A DNA stretch of 64,000 nt from Dipteronia dyeriana. Its lineage: Eukaryota > Streptophyta > Magnoliopsida > Sapindales > Sapindaceae. The notes under the pieces are model-generated. The model was not told the DNA's origin, searched no databases, and saw only the letters and a program-made list of their open reading frames with translations. Shown here one piece after another: positions 1 through 9,275 of the stretch. Position numbers and translations under genes: made by a program. The DNA lies in assembly GCA_032871835.1 (NCBI GenBank), contig CM065302.1, forward strand, positions 5,889,094 to 5,953,093. Direction: 5' to 3'. The first letter of the stretch is position 1. The number at the start of each line of letters is the position of its first letter.

Positions 1-1
1 C

Positions 2-474
2 ATACTGAATGGATTGGGTCCAACCTATCTACCGCTTGCTTTTGCCATTCGAGCTCGAGACTCTCCTATTTCTTTCGAGGAATTATATGATAAGCTCATT
101 GACTATGAAGCTTTTCTCAAACGTGATGAAACAAAGAAGGGTGAGCAGCCAATAACGGCACAGTTTAATCAATGGACATCAAACCGATGAGGTCATAGCT
201 ATCAAAGAAACTCATCACACATAGGACACAATCCAAATTTCAGTAACAATAACAGTTATGGCCAGCAACAGCAGTTTGGTACTGCATCAGGCAGAGGTCA
301 CGGTTTTTCCGGCCAAGGTGAATCATATGGGCCGAACTACCCACCCCATTTCACTCAGCAGTGGCGCTCATCTGTTTGCACCAATCAATCTCGTCCGGTA
401 TGTCAGTTGTGCGACAAGGTTGGACACACTGCCCGTGTATTTCGCTCACGTCCTCCTTCTCAGCAGTGGCCATA
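2..474 (+). pseudogene. copia gag (C-terminal part) with damaged zinc knuckle
   Basis: Frame 2 reads a copia-type gag ([19 protein letters not shown] region at about 77-133), then a Gln/Asn/Gly/Ser-rich spacer and a CCHC knuckle at 401-442. The knuckle reads C-X2-C-X4-H-X4-F: the last cysteine is replaced by phenylalanine, consistent with one TGT-to-TTT change. In-frame TGA at 188-190 (probably from an Arg CGA) and TAA at 472-474 interrupt the frame just before protease. The N-terminal half of gag is outside the window. Confidence 0.85.
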
Positions 475-484
475 AGCGAACCAC

Positions 485-1790
485 ATGAACTCGAACCAGC
501 CAACTCCTCTGCCCAATTGGATACTTGATACTGGTGCTTCTCACCACATGACATCGGATCTTCATAACCTATCTCTCCACTCTGAATATGGTGGTCCAGA
601 AGATATCATGGTTGGGGATGGTAAAACAATTCCTATTACTCATACTGGTTCCACCTCTTTAACTGCTGAACTAATTCCTTTCAACTTAAACATGTCTTGT
701 GTTCTCCTCATATTTCTCAAAATCTAGTGTCTGTGTCTAAATTTTGCTCTCATAATAATACTTCTATTGAATTCTTCCCTGACTGTTTTCTTGTGAAGGA
801 TCTGACCACAGGGGCATCCTTTGCCCGCGGCCAGAATAAAGGAAATCTTTACGTATGGCCAAAATCGAGTCTTCCATGTCGCTCCAATGCTTTTCAGTAT
901 TTCGCATCTTCCCAGTCACCTGTCACATCTCAGTCATGACACTGTCGCCTGGGTCATCCTTCCTTACCAGTCCTCTAAAGGCTCACCTCGTCTCATCACC
1001 TTCCTGTCAACAAGTCTGACAGTACTATTTCTCATTGTTCTGTATGTCTTTGTAATAAGAGTCACAAATTACCCTTTGGGTTGTCAACATTGACTAGCGA
1101 TAAACCTTTTGAAATTTTATTTACTGATGTTTGTGGTCCTGCTCACATACAGTCGTTTGACAAATTTAAATATTATGTTATCTTTGTGGATCACTACTCC
1201 AAATATACTTGGCTATATCCACTCAAACACAAATCCGAGGTATCACAAGTTTTCAAACGATTTAAATTGCTAGTAAAAAAAAAATTCAATACCCGAATTA
1301 AAACAGTATATTCGGATGGCAGTGGTGAGGCCCAAGCACTTGGTCTCGATCTGCAACGCTTTGGTATACAACATCTTAAATCCCCGCCTCACACACCTAA
1401 ACATGTCGGTATAGCTGAACGCAAGCATCGACATGTGGTGGAAACGGCATTAACTCTTCTTCATCATGCCTCGGTTCCGTTGAAATTCTGGTCTCTCGCA
1501 TTCCACACCGCGGTCTACCTGATAAATCGAATGCCCACCAAAGTCTTGAGTCATAAAAGTCCATATTCTCTCCTCTTTAACAAGGTTCCAAATTATGGAA
1601 AACTTCGTGTGTTTGGATGCCTATGCTACCCGTGGTTAAGTCCATATACGTCCCATAAGTTGTAACCTAGGTCTCGTCCATGTGTCTTTGTTGGCTACTC
1701 TAATGAGCACAATGCATATCTCTGTCTAGATCGATCTACTAGTCGAGTGTTTGTATCTCGTCATGTTGTCTTCGTCGAACATCATTTTCT
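485..1790 (+). pseudogene. copia protease and integrase region
   Basis: The aspartic protease active site DTGAS followed by HHMT is encoded at about 527-550 after the usual NWILDTG lead. A frameshift near 690-700 moves the frame to 697-939. A second shift follows into the GAG-pre-integrase zinc region (943-1080), whose His/Cys pattern is blurred. The integrase core at 1081-1665 keeps the first Asp (FTDVCGP), the second Asp (VYSDGSGE, where TDNGGE-like is usual) and the Glu in VGIAERKHRHVVE. A TAA at 1663-1665 ends the frame; the GKLRVFGC...VGYS tail continues to about 1790. Non-functional relic. Confidence 0.88.
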
Positions 1791-2270
1791 GTTTTCCACC
1801 ACTTCAGGTCGTGCACATCCGGTCTCTTCTTTCACCGCCGGTCACTGGCTTCAATCCTCATGTCTCACCGAGTCATCACAGCAAGGTAATGAGTCTCTTT
1901 CTCATCTCGATCATCCCTCACACGATAATATCTCCCTCACAGACATATTCCCATTCACCACCGATTTTCACATCAACACCCAACCACGACGCCTGCTCCT
2001 CATCTCTTCCATGCGACCACTCTAACTCCTCCAGCAGCCCCATCACAAATAGCAAACACACATATCAACCAACCAGCCGACCCTCTCCCTACACATCAGT
2101 CATTCACTGATCATACCAATACCGAATCAACTCAGCTGTTAGATAACCCACCAACAATCTCCCCTCCAAACGTAATTCATACAAGGTCCAAATGCCACAT
2201 CTTTAAACCCAAAGTCATCTTTGATCTGAACACAACCACTCACTCCCCTCCCCAAACCGAGCCAACAAAT

Positions 2271-3836
2271 TTGACTCAGGCTCTCAAGTTCATGGAATTA
2301 CAAAAGGCAATGAGTGCTGAATATGATGCACTAGTCTCAAATGACACTTGGACTCTGATTCCTTCTAGTTCTCAGCAGAATATAGTTGGTTGCAAGTGGA
2401 TTTTTTGTATCAAACGTCACCCCGATTGTTCAGTGGCAAGGTACAAGGCTCACCTAGTGGCGAAAGGTTTTCACCAACACCCGGGCATCGATTTTACGGA
2501 GACTTATAGTCCTGTTGCGAAGCCAGTTACTGTTTGCCTGATACTAACTCTAACTGTTACTAACAGTTGGCCTTTGCGTCAACTTGATGTCAATAATGCT
2601 TTTCTGCAGGGTTCCCTTACAGATGACGTCTACATGGAACAACCGGCTAGCTTCGTAAATCCTACCATGCCACAACATTTGTGCAAGCTTCGGAAAGCAA
2701 TCTATGGACTTCGTCAAGCACCCCGTGCTTGGTATAATGAGCTGTGAAATTTCTTTCAGGACACCAGTTTCATTAACTCTAAATGTGATGCATCACTCTT
2801 TGTTCAACGTTGCTCGGGCCAGACATTGTATCTCCTAGTGTACGTTGATGACATTATCATCACAGGTTCTTCGAATTCACAGGTTCGTGACTTCATTACC
2901 GTTCTAGCTCGCCAATTTTCTCTCAAGGATCTTGGTCAATTGTCATATTTTTTGGGTGTCGAAGCAACTCACTCTCCGAATGGTCTATTTCTCTCATAAC
3001 AAAAATACATATGGTATCTCCTGGCTAAAGCGGACATGCTTAATGTGAACACTGTCTCAACACCATTATCCCTTACAGACTCCTTGACGTTGGTCGACGG
3101 TAGCACACCTACAGATGCAACACAGTACCGCCAGATCATTGGCTCCCTCCAGTATCTATCTTTGACGCGTCCGGATGTCTCCTTCACTGTTAACAAGCTC
3201 TCTCAGTTCATGCATCGTCCGACTACCAATCATTGGAATGCGGTTAAGAGACTTCTTCGGTACCTTAAAGGATCGCTGAAACATGGACCACTGATTCGCT
3301 GCAAGTCTCCTCCTCAACTTCAAGCTTTCGCCGATGCTGATTGAGTGGGTGATCCGGATGACAGGCGATCAACAACAGCATATGTTATCTTCCTTGGATC
3401 CACACCGATCAGCTGGAGCTCCAAAAAGCAACACACAGTTGCGAGATCGACGACCGAAGCAGAGTATCGTGCCATTGCCTCCACTGCTGCTGAACTAAAC
3501 TGGATTGGTCACCTTCTCTCTGAGCTTCAGATAAGTGTTCCTAGTGCACCAGTCATTTACTGTGACAATGTGGGTGCAACATATGTCTGTGCGAATCCGA
3601 TATTTCACAGCCGAATGAAGCATGTGGCCATCGATTTTTTCTTTGTTCGCGATCAGATTGTCCGTCACCAGCTGCGCATCTCTCACGTCCACACCAATGA
3701 CCAGTTGGCAGATTCTCTATCCAAGCCTCTCTCACGTCGACAATTTCTTAATCATCGCTCCAAGATAGACATCCTTGATAGCAGCTCTATCTTGTGGGGG
3801 CATGATAGCAGTCATGACTCACACGATCACAAATAG
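2271..3836 (+). pseudogene. copia reverse transcriptase and RNase H
   Basis: The RT fingers and palm are encoded at 2271-2747 (GCKWIFCIKRHPDCS, YKAHLVAKGF, QLDVNNAFLQG, KAIYGLRQAPRAWY). After a TGA at 2745-2747 the frame resumes and encodes YVDD at 2841-2852, the catalytic palm motif. RNase H follows at 3036-3836 ([21 protein letters not shown]). TGA at 3342-3344 replaces the Trp normally following ADAD, a TGG-to-TGA change. TAG at 3834-3836 lies inside the start of the 3' LTR, typical of compact copia elements. Confidence 0.9.
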
Positions 3837-3994
3837 CTCTTCATCAATTTACAATATGTAATTAACATTAATCATGTGTAATTACCTATATATCCTAAAC
3901 ATTGTAACATGTATAAATATTACTAAAACTCGATAAAAACGTGAAATCAATTCTTCAAAAAACATCAAACTATATTAATCAAGAGTGTTCTACA
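3803..3994 (+). repeat. copia 3' LTR with polypurine tract just upstream
   Basis: A G-rich tract (cttgtgggggca) at 3791-3802 serves as polypurine tract and is followed at once by TGATAGCAG, the LTR start. The proposed end is TTCTACA at 3994, giving TG...CA and about 192 bp. The left LTR is outside the window, so the exact right boundary is inferred. Confidence 0.7.
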
Positions 3995-4300
3995 CTTCTA
4001 TATTTCGGCTGTCCACCGATAATAGAATATTAAGAGTGAAGAATATCAAGTTGATGAGTTATACTTTCCAGCTGTCCACCAATAATGTTAACAAGTGGTT
4101 TTAATAATAAAAAGAGCATACTATGTAGTTACCTTTGTCTGCCACTAATAATTTCTTTTTTATTTCTTTTATTAAAATTTAATTTAAAAGTGTTTTAAGA
4201 AGATTCTTTCTTTTTCACTGAATAAACATTTGAAGAGTAAATTTGAAGAGTAAAAGTAAAAGAGTCCTTTACGTGATGTTTCTAGGTTTCCCTAATTGTT
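3995..4300. repeat. dispersed degenerate repeat (TTCCAGCTGTCCACCAATAA family)
   Basis: The segment contains the motif AGCTGTCCACCAATAATG (about 4069-4086), a weaker copy near 4009, and the following text with a GCATACTA core. The same text recurs at 37740-37830, 38220-38290, 38458-38660 and 38661-38860. The downstream part near 4200-4290 (TTTCACT, CATTTGAAGAGTAAA) matches 37610-37690 and 60045-60110. No coding capacity. Confidence 0.6.
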
Positions 4301-4360
4301 TGTCAAAAAAATTCTTTGATGATATTAATGCTGCTGTGATGGACGTGGCATATATACATA

Positions 4361-4366
4361 TATAAA
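4361..4366 (+). promoter_or_regulatory. TATA box candidate
   Basis: TATAAA lies 39 bp upstream of the ATG at 4405, preceded by TATATACATA. A start about 25-30 bp downstream would leave a short leader. Positional inference only. Confidence 0.4.
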
Positions 4367-4404
4367 CTGACACATTCTGTTTTTCTAAAAATAAAAAACC
4401 AAAA

Positions 4405-5094
4405 ATGATACCTGCTAAGTTTCTCTCAAAAATGGGCATCCATGAACTTGAAATTGAAGGTGTCAAAGTGAAGGCTAGTCATGTGACAGACAATACTTCT
4501 GTGATCGATCATAAGATTGACCAGTTAAGGGCTTCACTGAATAAGCAGAGGCCTGTCGTGGGGATCGATGTTAAGGTAACTGTGGATCAGAAGCAGCAGA
4601 GCCAGACTTCAAATGATCTGCTGATTATCTATGGAGGAAATTGTTGCTTGGTAATTAAACTAGCTAACTTGGTAAATTTTCCATCCTGTATTATCAGTCT
4701 TCTGGCTGACAAGAATATTTGTTTTGTGGGTTTTGGAATGTCTAGTATGGTTGGAAGTTCAAATTTGATAATTCCTAACCGTCCTTCAGAATCTTTATCT
4801 TTGAGTAATGTTGCTGAAGTAGGTCAGTTAGCTGCGAGGGTTCTCAAGAAGCCAAATCTCAGTAAATGTGGATTAGAAGAGTTGGATAAGGAAATTAGAC
4901 AAACTGTGACGGACTCGAAAGCTAAAGTGGCGACATCTTTGCCAGAGACCGGAGCTGGAGCTACTGCTTGCCCTAATAATTGGAAAGCTAGGGTTTACTC
5001 AGATGAAGAAATCAAGTATGCAATTCATGATGCATATACATGTTGTGTTATTGGTGACAAGTTGTTGGGAATTCTTGATGCTGTTATCCTGTAA
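4405..5094 (+). CDS. DEDDy 3'-5' exonuclease-like (Werner exonuclease-like) protein, catalytically degenerate
   Basis: Uninterrupted 229-codon single exon. The layout resembles the small plant WRN-exonuclease-like family (ribonuclease H-like fold), and the length is normal for it. An N-terminal region leads to exo I at residues 50-57 (PVVGIDVK), exo II at about 107-115 (FVGFGMSSM), and exo III at about 205-213 (YAIHDAYTC). Active enzymes need Asp-X-Glu in exo I, an Asp in exo II, and Tyr-X3-Asp in exo III. Here D55 is present, the exo I Glu is Lys57, the exo II Asp is missing (Ser-Ser), and Y205/D209 are kept. Nuclease activity is therefore doubtful, although the open frame suggests recent function or recent death. 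M1 (4405) or M10 (4432) could be the start. It lies between a copia LTR and a MULE end and shows no sign of being inside either element. Confidence 0.72.
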   Translation: MIPAKFLSKMGIHELEIEGVKVKASHVTDNTSVIDHKIDQLRASLNKQRPVVGIDVKVTVDQKQQSQTSNDLLIIYGGNCCLVIKLANLVNFPSCIISLLADKNICFVGFGMSSMVGSSNLIIPNRPSESLSLSNVAEVGQLAARVLKKPNLSKCGLEELDKEIRQTVTDSKAKVATSLPETGAGATACPNNWKARVYSDEEIKYAIHDAYTCCVIGDKLLGILDAVIL

Positions 5095-5204
5095 TTTGGT
5101 TTAATTAATTAATTATTATGTTTTACATTTTATGCTTAAATTTTATGGGATTTTCGTTCGAATGTTTCGTTGGTGTTATTAACATGATATGACTAAATTT
5201 TTAA

Positions 5205-5290
5205 GTGGAAATGGTGAGGAATGTCACCTTCTTGTTGGTCAATTACAGTGATGTCACCTTTATAATAAGTTAAGTTTAAAAGGCACTTAT
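5205..5290 (+). repeat. left terminal region of ULP-MULE copy 1
   Basis: It contains GATGTCACCTTTATAATAAG and GTTTAAAAGGCACTTATTAT. The inverted right end shares an ATATCACCACTTTACTAAT-like block and GTTTAAAAGGCA. Terminal identity between the two ends is patchy, so this is a weak inverted repeat. Copy 2 carries the same left text at 40120-40215. Confidence 0.6.
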
Positions 5291-5467
5291 TATGGTGAGC
5301 TACCGAAATTGCCCTTAAATAATCAATATTTTATTCCTTAAAGGTTGTCGTCTAATAAAGTTGTCTGAAAATTAATCACCTGCTCCATTTTTTCTTCACA
5401 AAACGAGCTCCATTCCAGATTTATTGTATTCCAGATATTGCACATATTCCATATTTTGCACAAGAAG

Positions 5468-6313
5468 GTAAAATAATATTTCTGATATTCATTTACATTT
5501 TTTATTGTATTTCTGTGTGGTATAACACTGTATGAACATGTTGTCTGAATTTTTTTATGTTGATGTCCTGGAATGGTAAACTTTTTACAAAGAATGAATG
5601 AATATGTATGCATATTTTTTTGTATATATATTTGGACGAGTTGAGTTGTAGTGGTGCAAACAAGTTTATAATCTTGGGCATACAAGGTGAAAATGTTTTA
5701 AAAATAGGTCGAAACATTTGTAAAAAAGCTCGGAAATGTGAAACTAAGTCTCGATCAAATTCTAAAAAAGCTCGATTCCAATTAAAGATGCTGGATACGT
5801 AAAAAGAAAAGGCTCGATCCCTGGAAAAAAGGCTCTATCCTTGGCAAAAAAGGCTCGATCCTTGGCAAAAAAGGCTCGATCCCTGCCAAAAAAAAGCTCG
5901 ATCCCTCACACAAATAGCTCGATCCATTTTGAAAAAGGCTCGATACCGCACAAAAAAAGCACGATTCCTCACAAAAAAGCTCGATTCCTCAAAAAAGAGC
6001 TCGATCCATTTCAAATAGGCTCGAGGCATATGAAAAAATGCTCGAGCCATATATTAAAAAGCTCGAGCCATATATTAAAAAGCTCGATTATGTAGAAAAA
6101 GAGCTCGGTCTTGAACAAAAAAAGCTCGATCCCGTTAGAAATAGCTCGGTCATGTACAAAAACGGCTCGATCATGTATAAAAACATCTCGATCCGTTTTT
6201 TAAAAAAGCTTCATATCTTACACTTTTGATTTTTGTTTAATCCTTTATAATTGTAAATTTAATATGAAATATTTTTTTTCCTTATTAATGTTTTTTGATG
6301 TTGGTTTTGACAG
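5468..6313 (+). other. MURA 5' UTR intron (copy 1)
   Basis: Donor CACAAGAAG|GTAAAA and acceptor TTTTGACAG|GACAATGG, the latter four bases before the MURA ATG. Copy 2 has the same junctions (CACAAGAAG|GTAACT at 40345 and TTTTCACAG|GACAATGG at 40808) although the intron interiors differ greatly in length and sequence. This conservation supports real splicing. Confidence 0.7.
5708..6196 (+). repeat. CTCGAT tandem array, MURA side (copy 1)
   Basis: About 20 degenerate units of roughly 16-20 bp of the form AAAAAGGCTCGATCCCTGGC, with variants GCTCGAGCCATATATTAAAA and GCTCGATTCCTCACAAAA. The whole array lies inside the MURA leader intron. The Lys/Ser-rich open frames it creates on both strands are by-products of the period and not genes. 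Confidence 0.9.
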
Positions 6314-6317
6314 GACA

Positions 6318-9093
6318 ATGGATAGGGTGAGAATAGTCATATCTTACAACGGTCGATGGGAGCAATTACCAGACGGAAATCAGAGGTATTTAGGTTCCGA
6401 TAACCAAGGTTTGTATGTGTCAAAGAATTTGAGTTACGACGAACTGGTGTCGATCGTGCAAACCATTGTGAAGTTTGATGAGAACAAATACAGTGTTGAG
6501 CTACAGTCTCTATCGATTGTTCCTGGGACTACATGTCGTACATTTATAAGAAACAATGACAATTTTCAGTTTATGCTAGGGGAAGATAGGGTGATCCCTC
6601 AAGTATGTGTTAATCTAATCGAGAGGCCAGTGGGAGGTGTCATTGGTGAAGATATTCCTCATTCTGATAACACCCAACAATTTCGATCATCAGACGGAAG
6701 CAACCAGTTGTTCACAGAAAGAAGTGGGATTGATGGTCGGAAAAACATATGTGTTGTCCCACCGGAAGTAGTCGCCCATGATAATAGACCGGAACCTCAA
6801 TTCGACGATGTATTTGGTTGTCATATTGAGATGAATGGTAGAGAGTACAACTACCAATACAATGAGATCTACAATGACATCAACAATGAGGAGAATACAG
6901 CACTGAATGTTGGGGTGAATCATGAGGTGGATAATGAGGGCAATTTAAATTCTGTAGAAAATGTAGAGGACAATCAGGAAGATGCAGAACCTGTCGAAAC
7001 GGAAAGACGTGTAAGACATGTACACAGATTTAGTTCCAGTGCACCAGATATAGTTGGGACCTTCGAGGGGAGGGCTAATGTAACTGCAGATGATTCAAAT
7101 AATACAAGAACATGGGTTTTTCCAGGAGAAGAATCATACTCGTTTGGTATTGGTGGAAGCAGAAACTTGTTTGAGGATGAACCTACAAGCATGATATATA
7201 AAGGCCAGTTTTTTGCAACGAAAAAGGATTTGAAGAGACTAGTAGGCCATTTTGCAATGCGGCAGAACTTTGAGCGGAAGGTAAAAAGGTCCAATAAGAT
7301 AACATTACATCTAGTTTGTTTGATGGGAAATTGTACGTGAAAGTTAAGAGTGGTGAGGAGAGATGAATGCACATACTTTCAAGTAAGAAGTTTTGTCAAC
7401 GAACACACTTGTCCGTTAGAGGAAATTCACCACCGGCACCGACAAGCTAGTGCAGTCACAATTGGAGAAGTTATTGCACCTGGACTTCAACAACAAGATG
7501 GTCGACTAATGCATCCGAAGGACATAATCGCCGACATGAAATCAATGTATGGAATCCAAATCATATACAGTAAGGCACACGCCGCCCTCGATTATGCATT
7601 GTCACTGACATATGGAACACATGAGGAAACCTTCCAACTGCTTCCATCATTTGGTTACGTTTTGGAACAACAAAATCCCGGCATAATCACTGACTTACAG
7701 TGCAACGAAGATGATACATTTCTATACTTCTTCATGTCGATTGGTGCCTCACTTAGAGGATTCCGAACGTGTATGCGTTCAGTCATTGTCGTTGATGGTA
7801 CCCATTTGAAGGGACGATTCCGGGGTACAATGTTTGTTGCAACAATACAAGATGGGAACGAACAGGTGTATCCAATTGCCTTTGGGTACGGCGACTCAAA
7901 AAACAATCTTTCATGGGAATGATTTTTGGATTGCTTGAAGGGTGCCCTAGGTCATATTGATGAGCTAGTTTTCATTTCCGATAGGCATGTAGGCATTGAA
8001 GCAGGGATTTCTAAAGTGTTCCCTTATGCCACCCATACCATATGTTGTTGGCACTTTGCTGAAAATGTCAAAAAGCGATTTCATAGGAAAGATGTTGCCG
8101 TAATAATGGACAAAGCAGCACGCGCAAACATCGAGTTTGAATATAACCAGCATATGGAAGAGTTAAGAAACTTGCACCAGAATGCATATGATTATGTCAT
8201 TGATGTCGGTCCACACAAGTGGTCCCGAGTACACTGCCCGGAAAGAAGGTATAGGGTGATGACGACTGATGCTGCAGAATGCATAAACTCATGCCTCAAA
8301 TTTGCACGCCAACTGCCTATGTTGACTCTGGCTGAGTTCATTAGGAATATGCTGCAACGGTGGTTTCATGATCGCTATAGAGCTGCACAAACCATGCGTC
8401 ATCAGTTGACCGACGCAGCACATCTTGTGCTCTTAAAACTTGTGGAGAAGTGTGGTTGTTTGACCGTTAATCCAGTCGACTGGAACATTTTTTTGGTCAG
8501 CCGGTCTGGAAAACAGTGGACTGTAGACTTAGCTCGGAAGACTTGTACTTGTAACAAATTTCAAATGGATCATTTTCCATGTTCTCACGCCTTTGCGGTG
8601 GCACGGTAGATTACTGTAACTTGGACTTCACAACTTTGAAAACCTACTGCTCATTTTCTTGGTGAAGCTGATCGTTTTCAATTTTTTTTACAGGGAGCGA
8701 AACTTGGACTTCACAACTTTGTGTGCGGACTACTACAAGACACAGACACTTATTAACACGTACTCGGTTCCTATTATACCGGTGGGCCATCCTTCCACTT
8801 GGGTTGTGCCATCTGACATTGCTCAGAGGGTGATTTTGAATCCAAACTCCAGGAGACAAGCAGGACGCCCGAGGGCGGGTCGCCATGTCTCGTCTTCGGA
8901 GAGGACAACTACACAATCCTGTAGAAGATATGGACAACCAGGGCATAATTCCAGGAGATGTTCTAATCCACCGATGATTAATGAAGGTACAAGAAGAGTT
9001 GTTCCCGATGAATACTGCCGCAAGTGTAGCATCTGCCATTCAATTGGACACAACAAACAAACGTGCCCTAACATTGACTCTAATAGGGAATGA
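6318..9093 (+). pseudogene. mudrA-like: MURA transposase of ULP-MULE copy 1 (two nonsense codons)
   Basis: The start ATG at 6318 lies four bases after the leader-intron acceptor. One frame runs to 8605, an intron at 8606-8693 (GT...AG, phase preserved) follows, and the last exon ends at 9093. Domains: an N-terminal region of about 110 residues of unknown role (RVRIVISYNGRWEQ), an acidic Asn-rich linker, a zinc/DNA-binding MuDR-like domain (about 7190-7450), then the DDE core. The core has Asp493 (VVDGTHLKG, 7794-7796), Asp555 (FISDRHVG, 7980-7982) and Glu654 (DAAECINS, 8277-8279). A SWIM zinc finger (CTCNKF...CSH, 8544-8590) and two C-terminal Cys/His knuckles (SCRRYGQPGHNSRRC, KCSICHSIGHNKQTC) follow. 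The first knuckle has Tyr where Cys is expected. TGA at 7338-7340 and 7920-7922 each replace a Trp. The catalytic triad is otherwise intact, so this died recently or depends on readthrough. Confidence 0.9.
8606..8693 (+). other. MURA intron containing a copy of exon sequence
   Basis: Donor GCACG|GTAGAT, acceptor TTTTTTACAG|GGAGCG. Splicing joins codon CG|G (Arg), giving AVAR-ERNLDF in frame. Inside it, 8618-8638 repeats exactly 21 bp of the next exon (8701-8721). Confidence 0.75.
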
Positions 9094-9275
9094 ATGACAA
9101 TTTTTTGATCACATTGAAAACTTTTGGAAGTGTATCATATTGTAATAATTTTGAATTGCAATAATTACTTATTATTGAATGAATTAATATTAATAAATGA
9201 AATAATATTAATGAATAAATAATGAACGAATTAATGACATGTCTGTGTACAACTACAATGGTAATATACAAAAAA
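9094..9275. other. convergent 3' intergenic spacer of ULP-MULE copy 1
   Basis: AT-rich spacer of 182 bp between the stop codons of MURA (+) and the ULP gene (-). Multiple AATAAT/AATGAATTAA blocks on both strands could serve as bidirectional polyadenylation signals. No gene seen. Confidence 0.5.

Larger units (their letters stand above)
1..3994 (+). mobile_element. Ty1/copia retrotransposon, 5' end outside window, decayed
   Basis: Domains occur in copia order: gag with a zinc knuckle, protease, GAG-pre-integrase, integrase, reverse transcriptase, RNase H, polypurine tract, 3' LTR. Integrase before RT is diagnostic of Ty1/copia. Every domain is recognisable, but the single gag-pol frame is broken by in-frame stops (188-190, 472-474, 1663-1665, 2745-2747, 3342-3344) and by frameshifts, for example near 690-700. 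The 5' LTR and primer site lie left of the window, so age from LTR divergence and the target-site duplication cannot be read. The short LTR (about 192 bp) would suit the Ale/Retrofit group, but lineage is not proven. Confidence 0.93.

Noticed and set aside
5835..6229. Lys/Ser/Ile-rich open frames on both strands in the left CTCGAT array
   Set aside because: They follow from the 16-20 bp repeat period, occur in several frames and on both strands, lie in an intron, and have no counterpart in the other copies' arrays.
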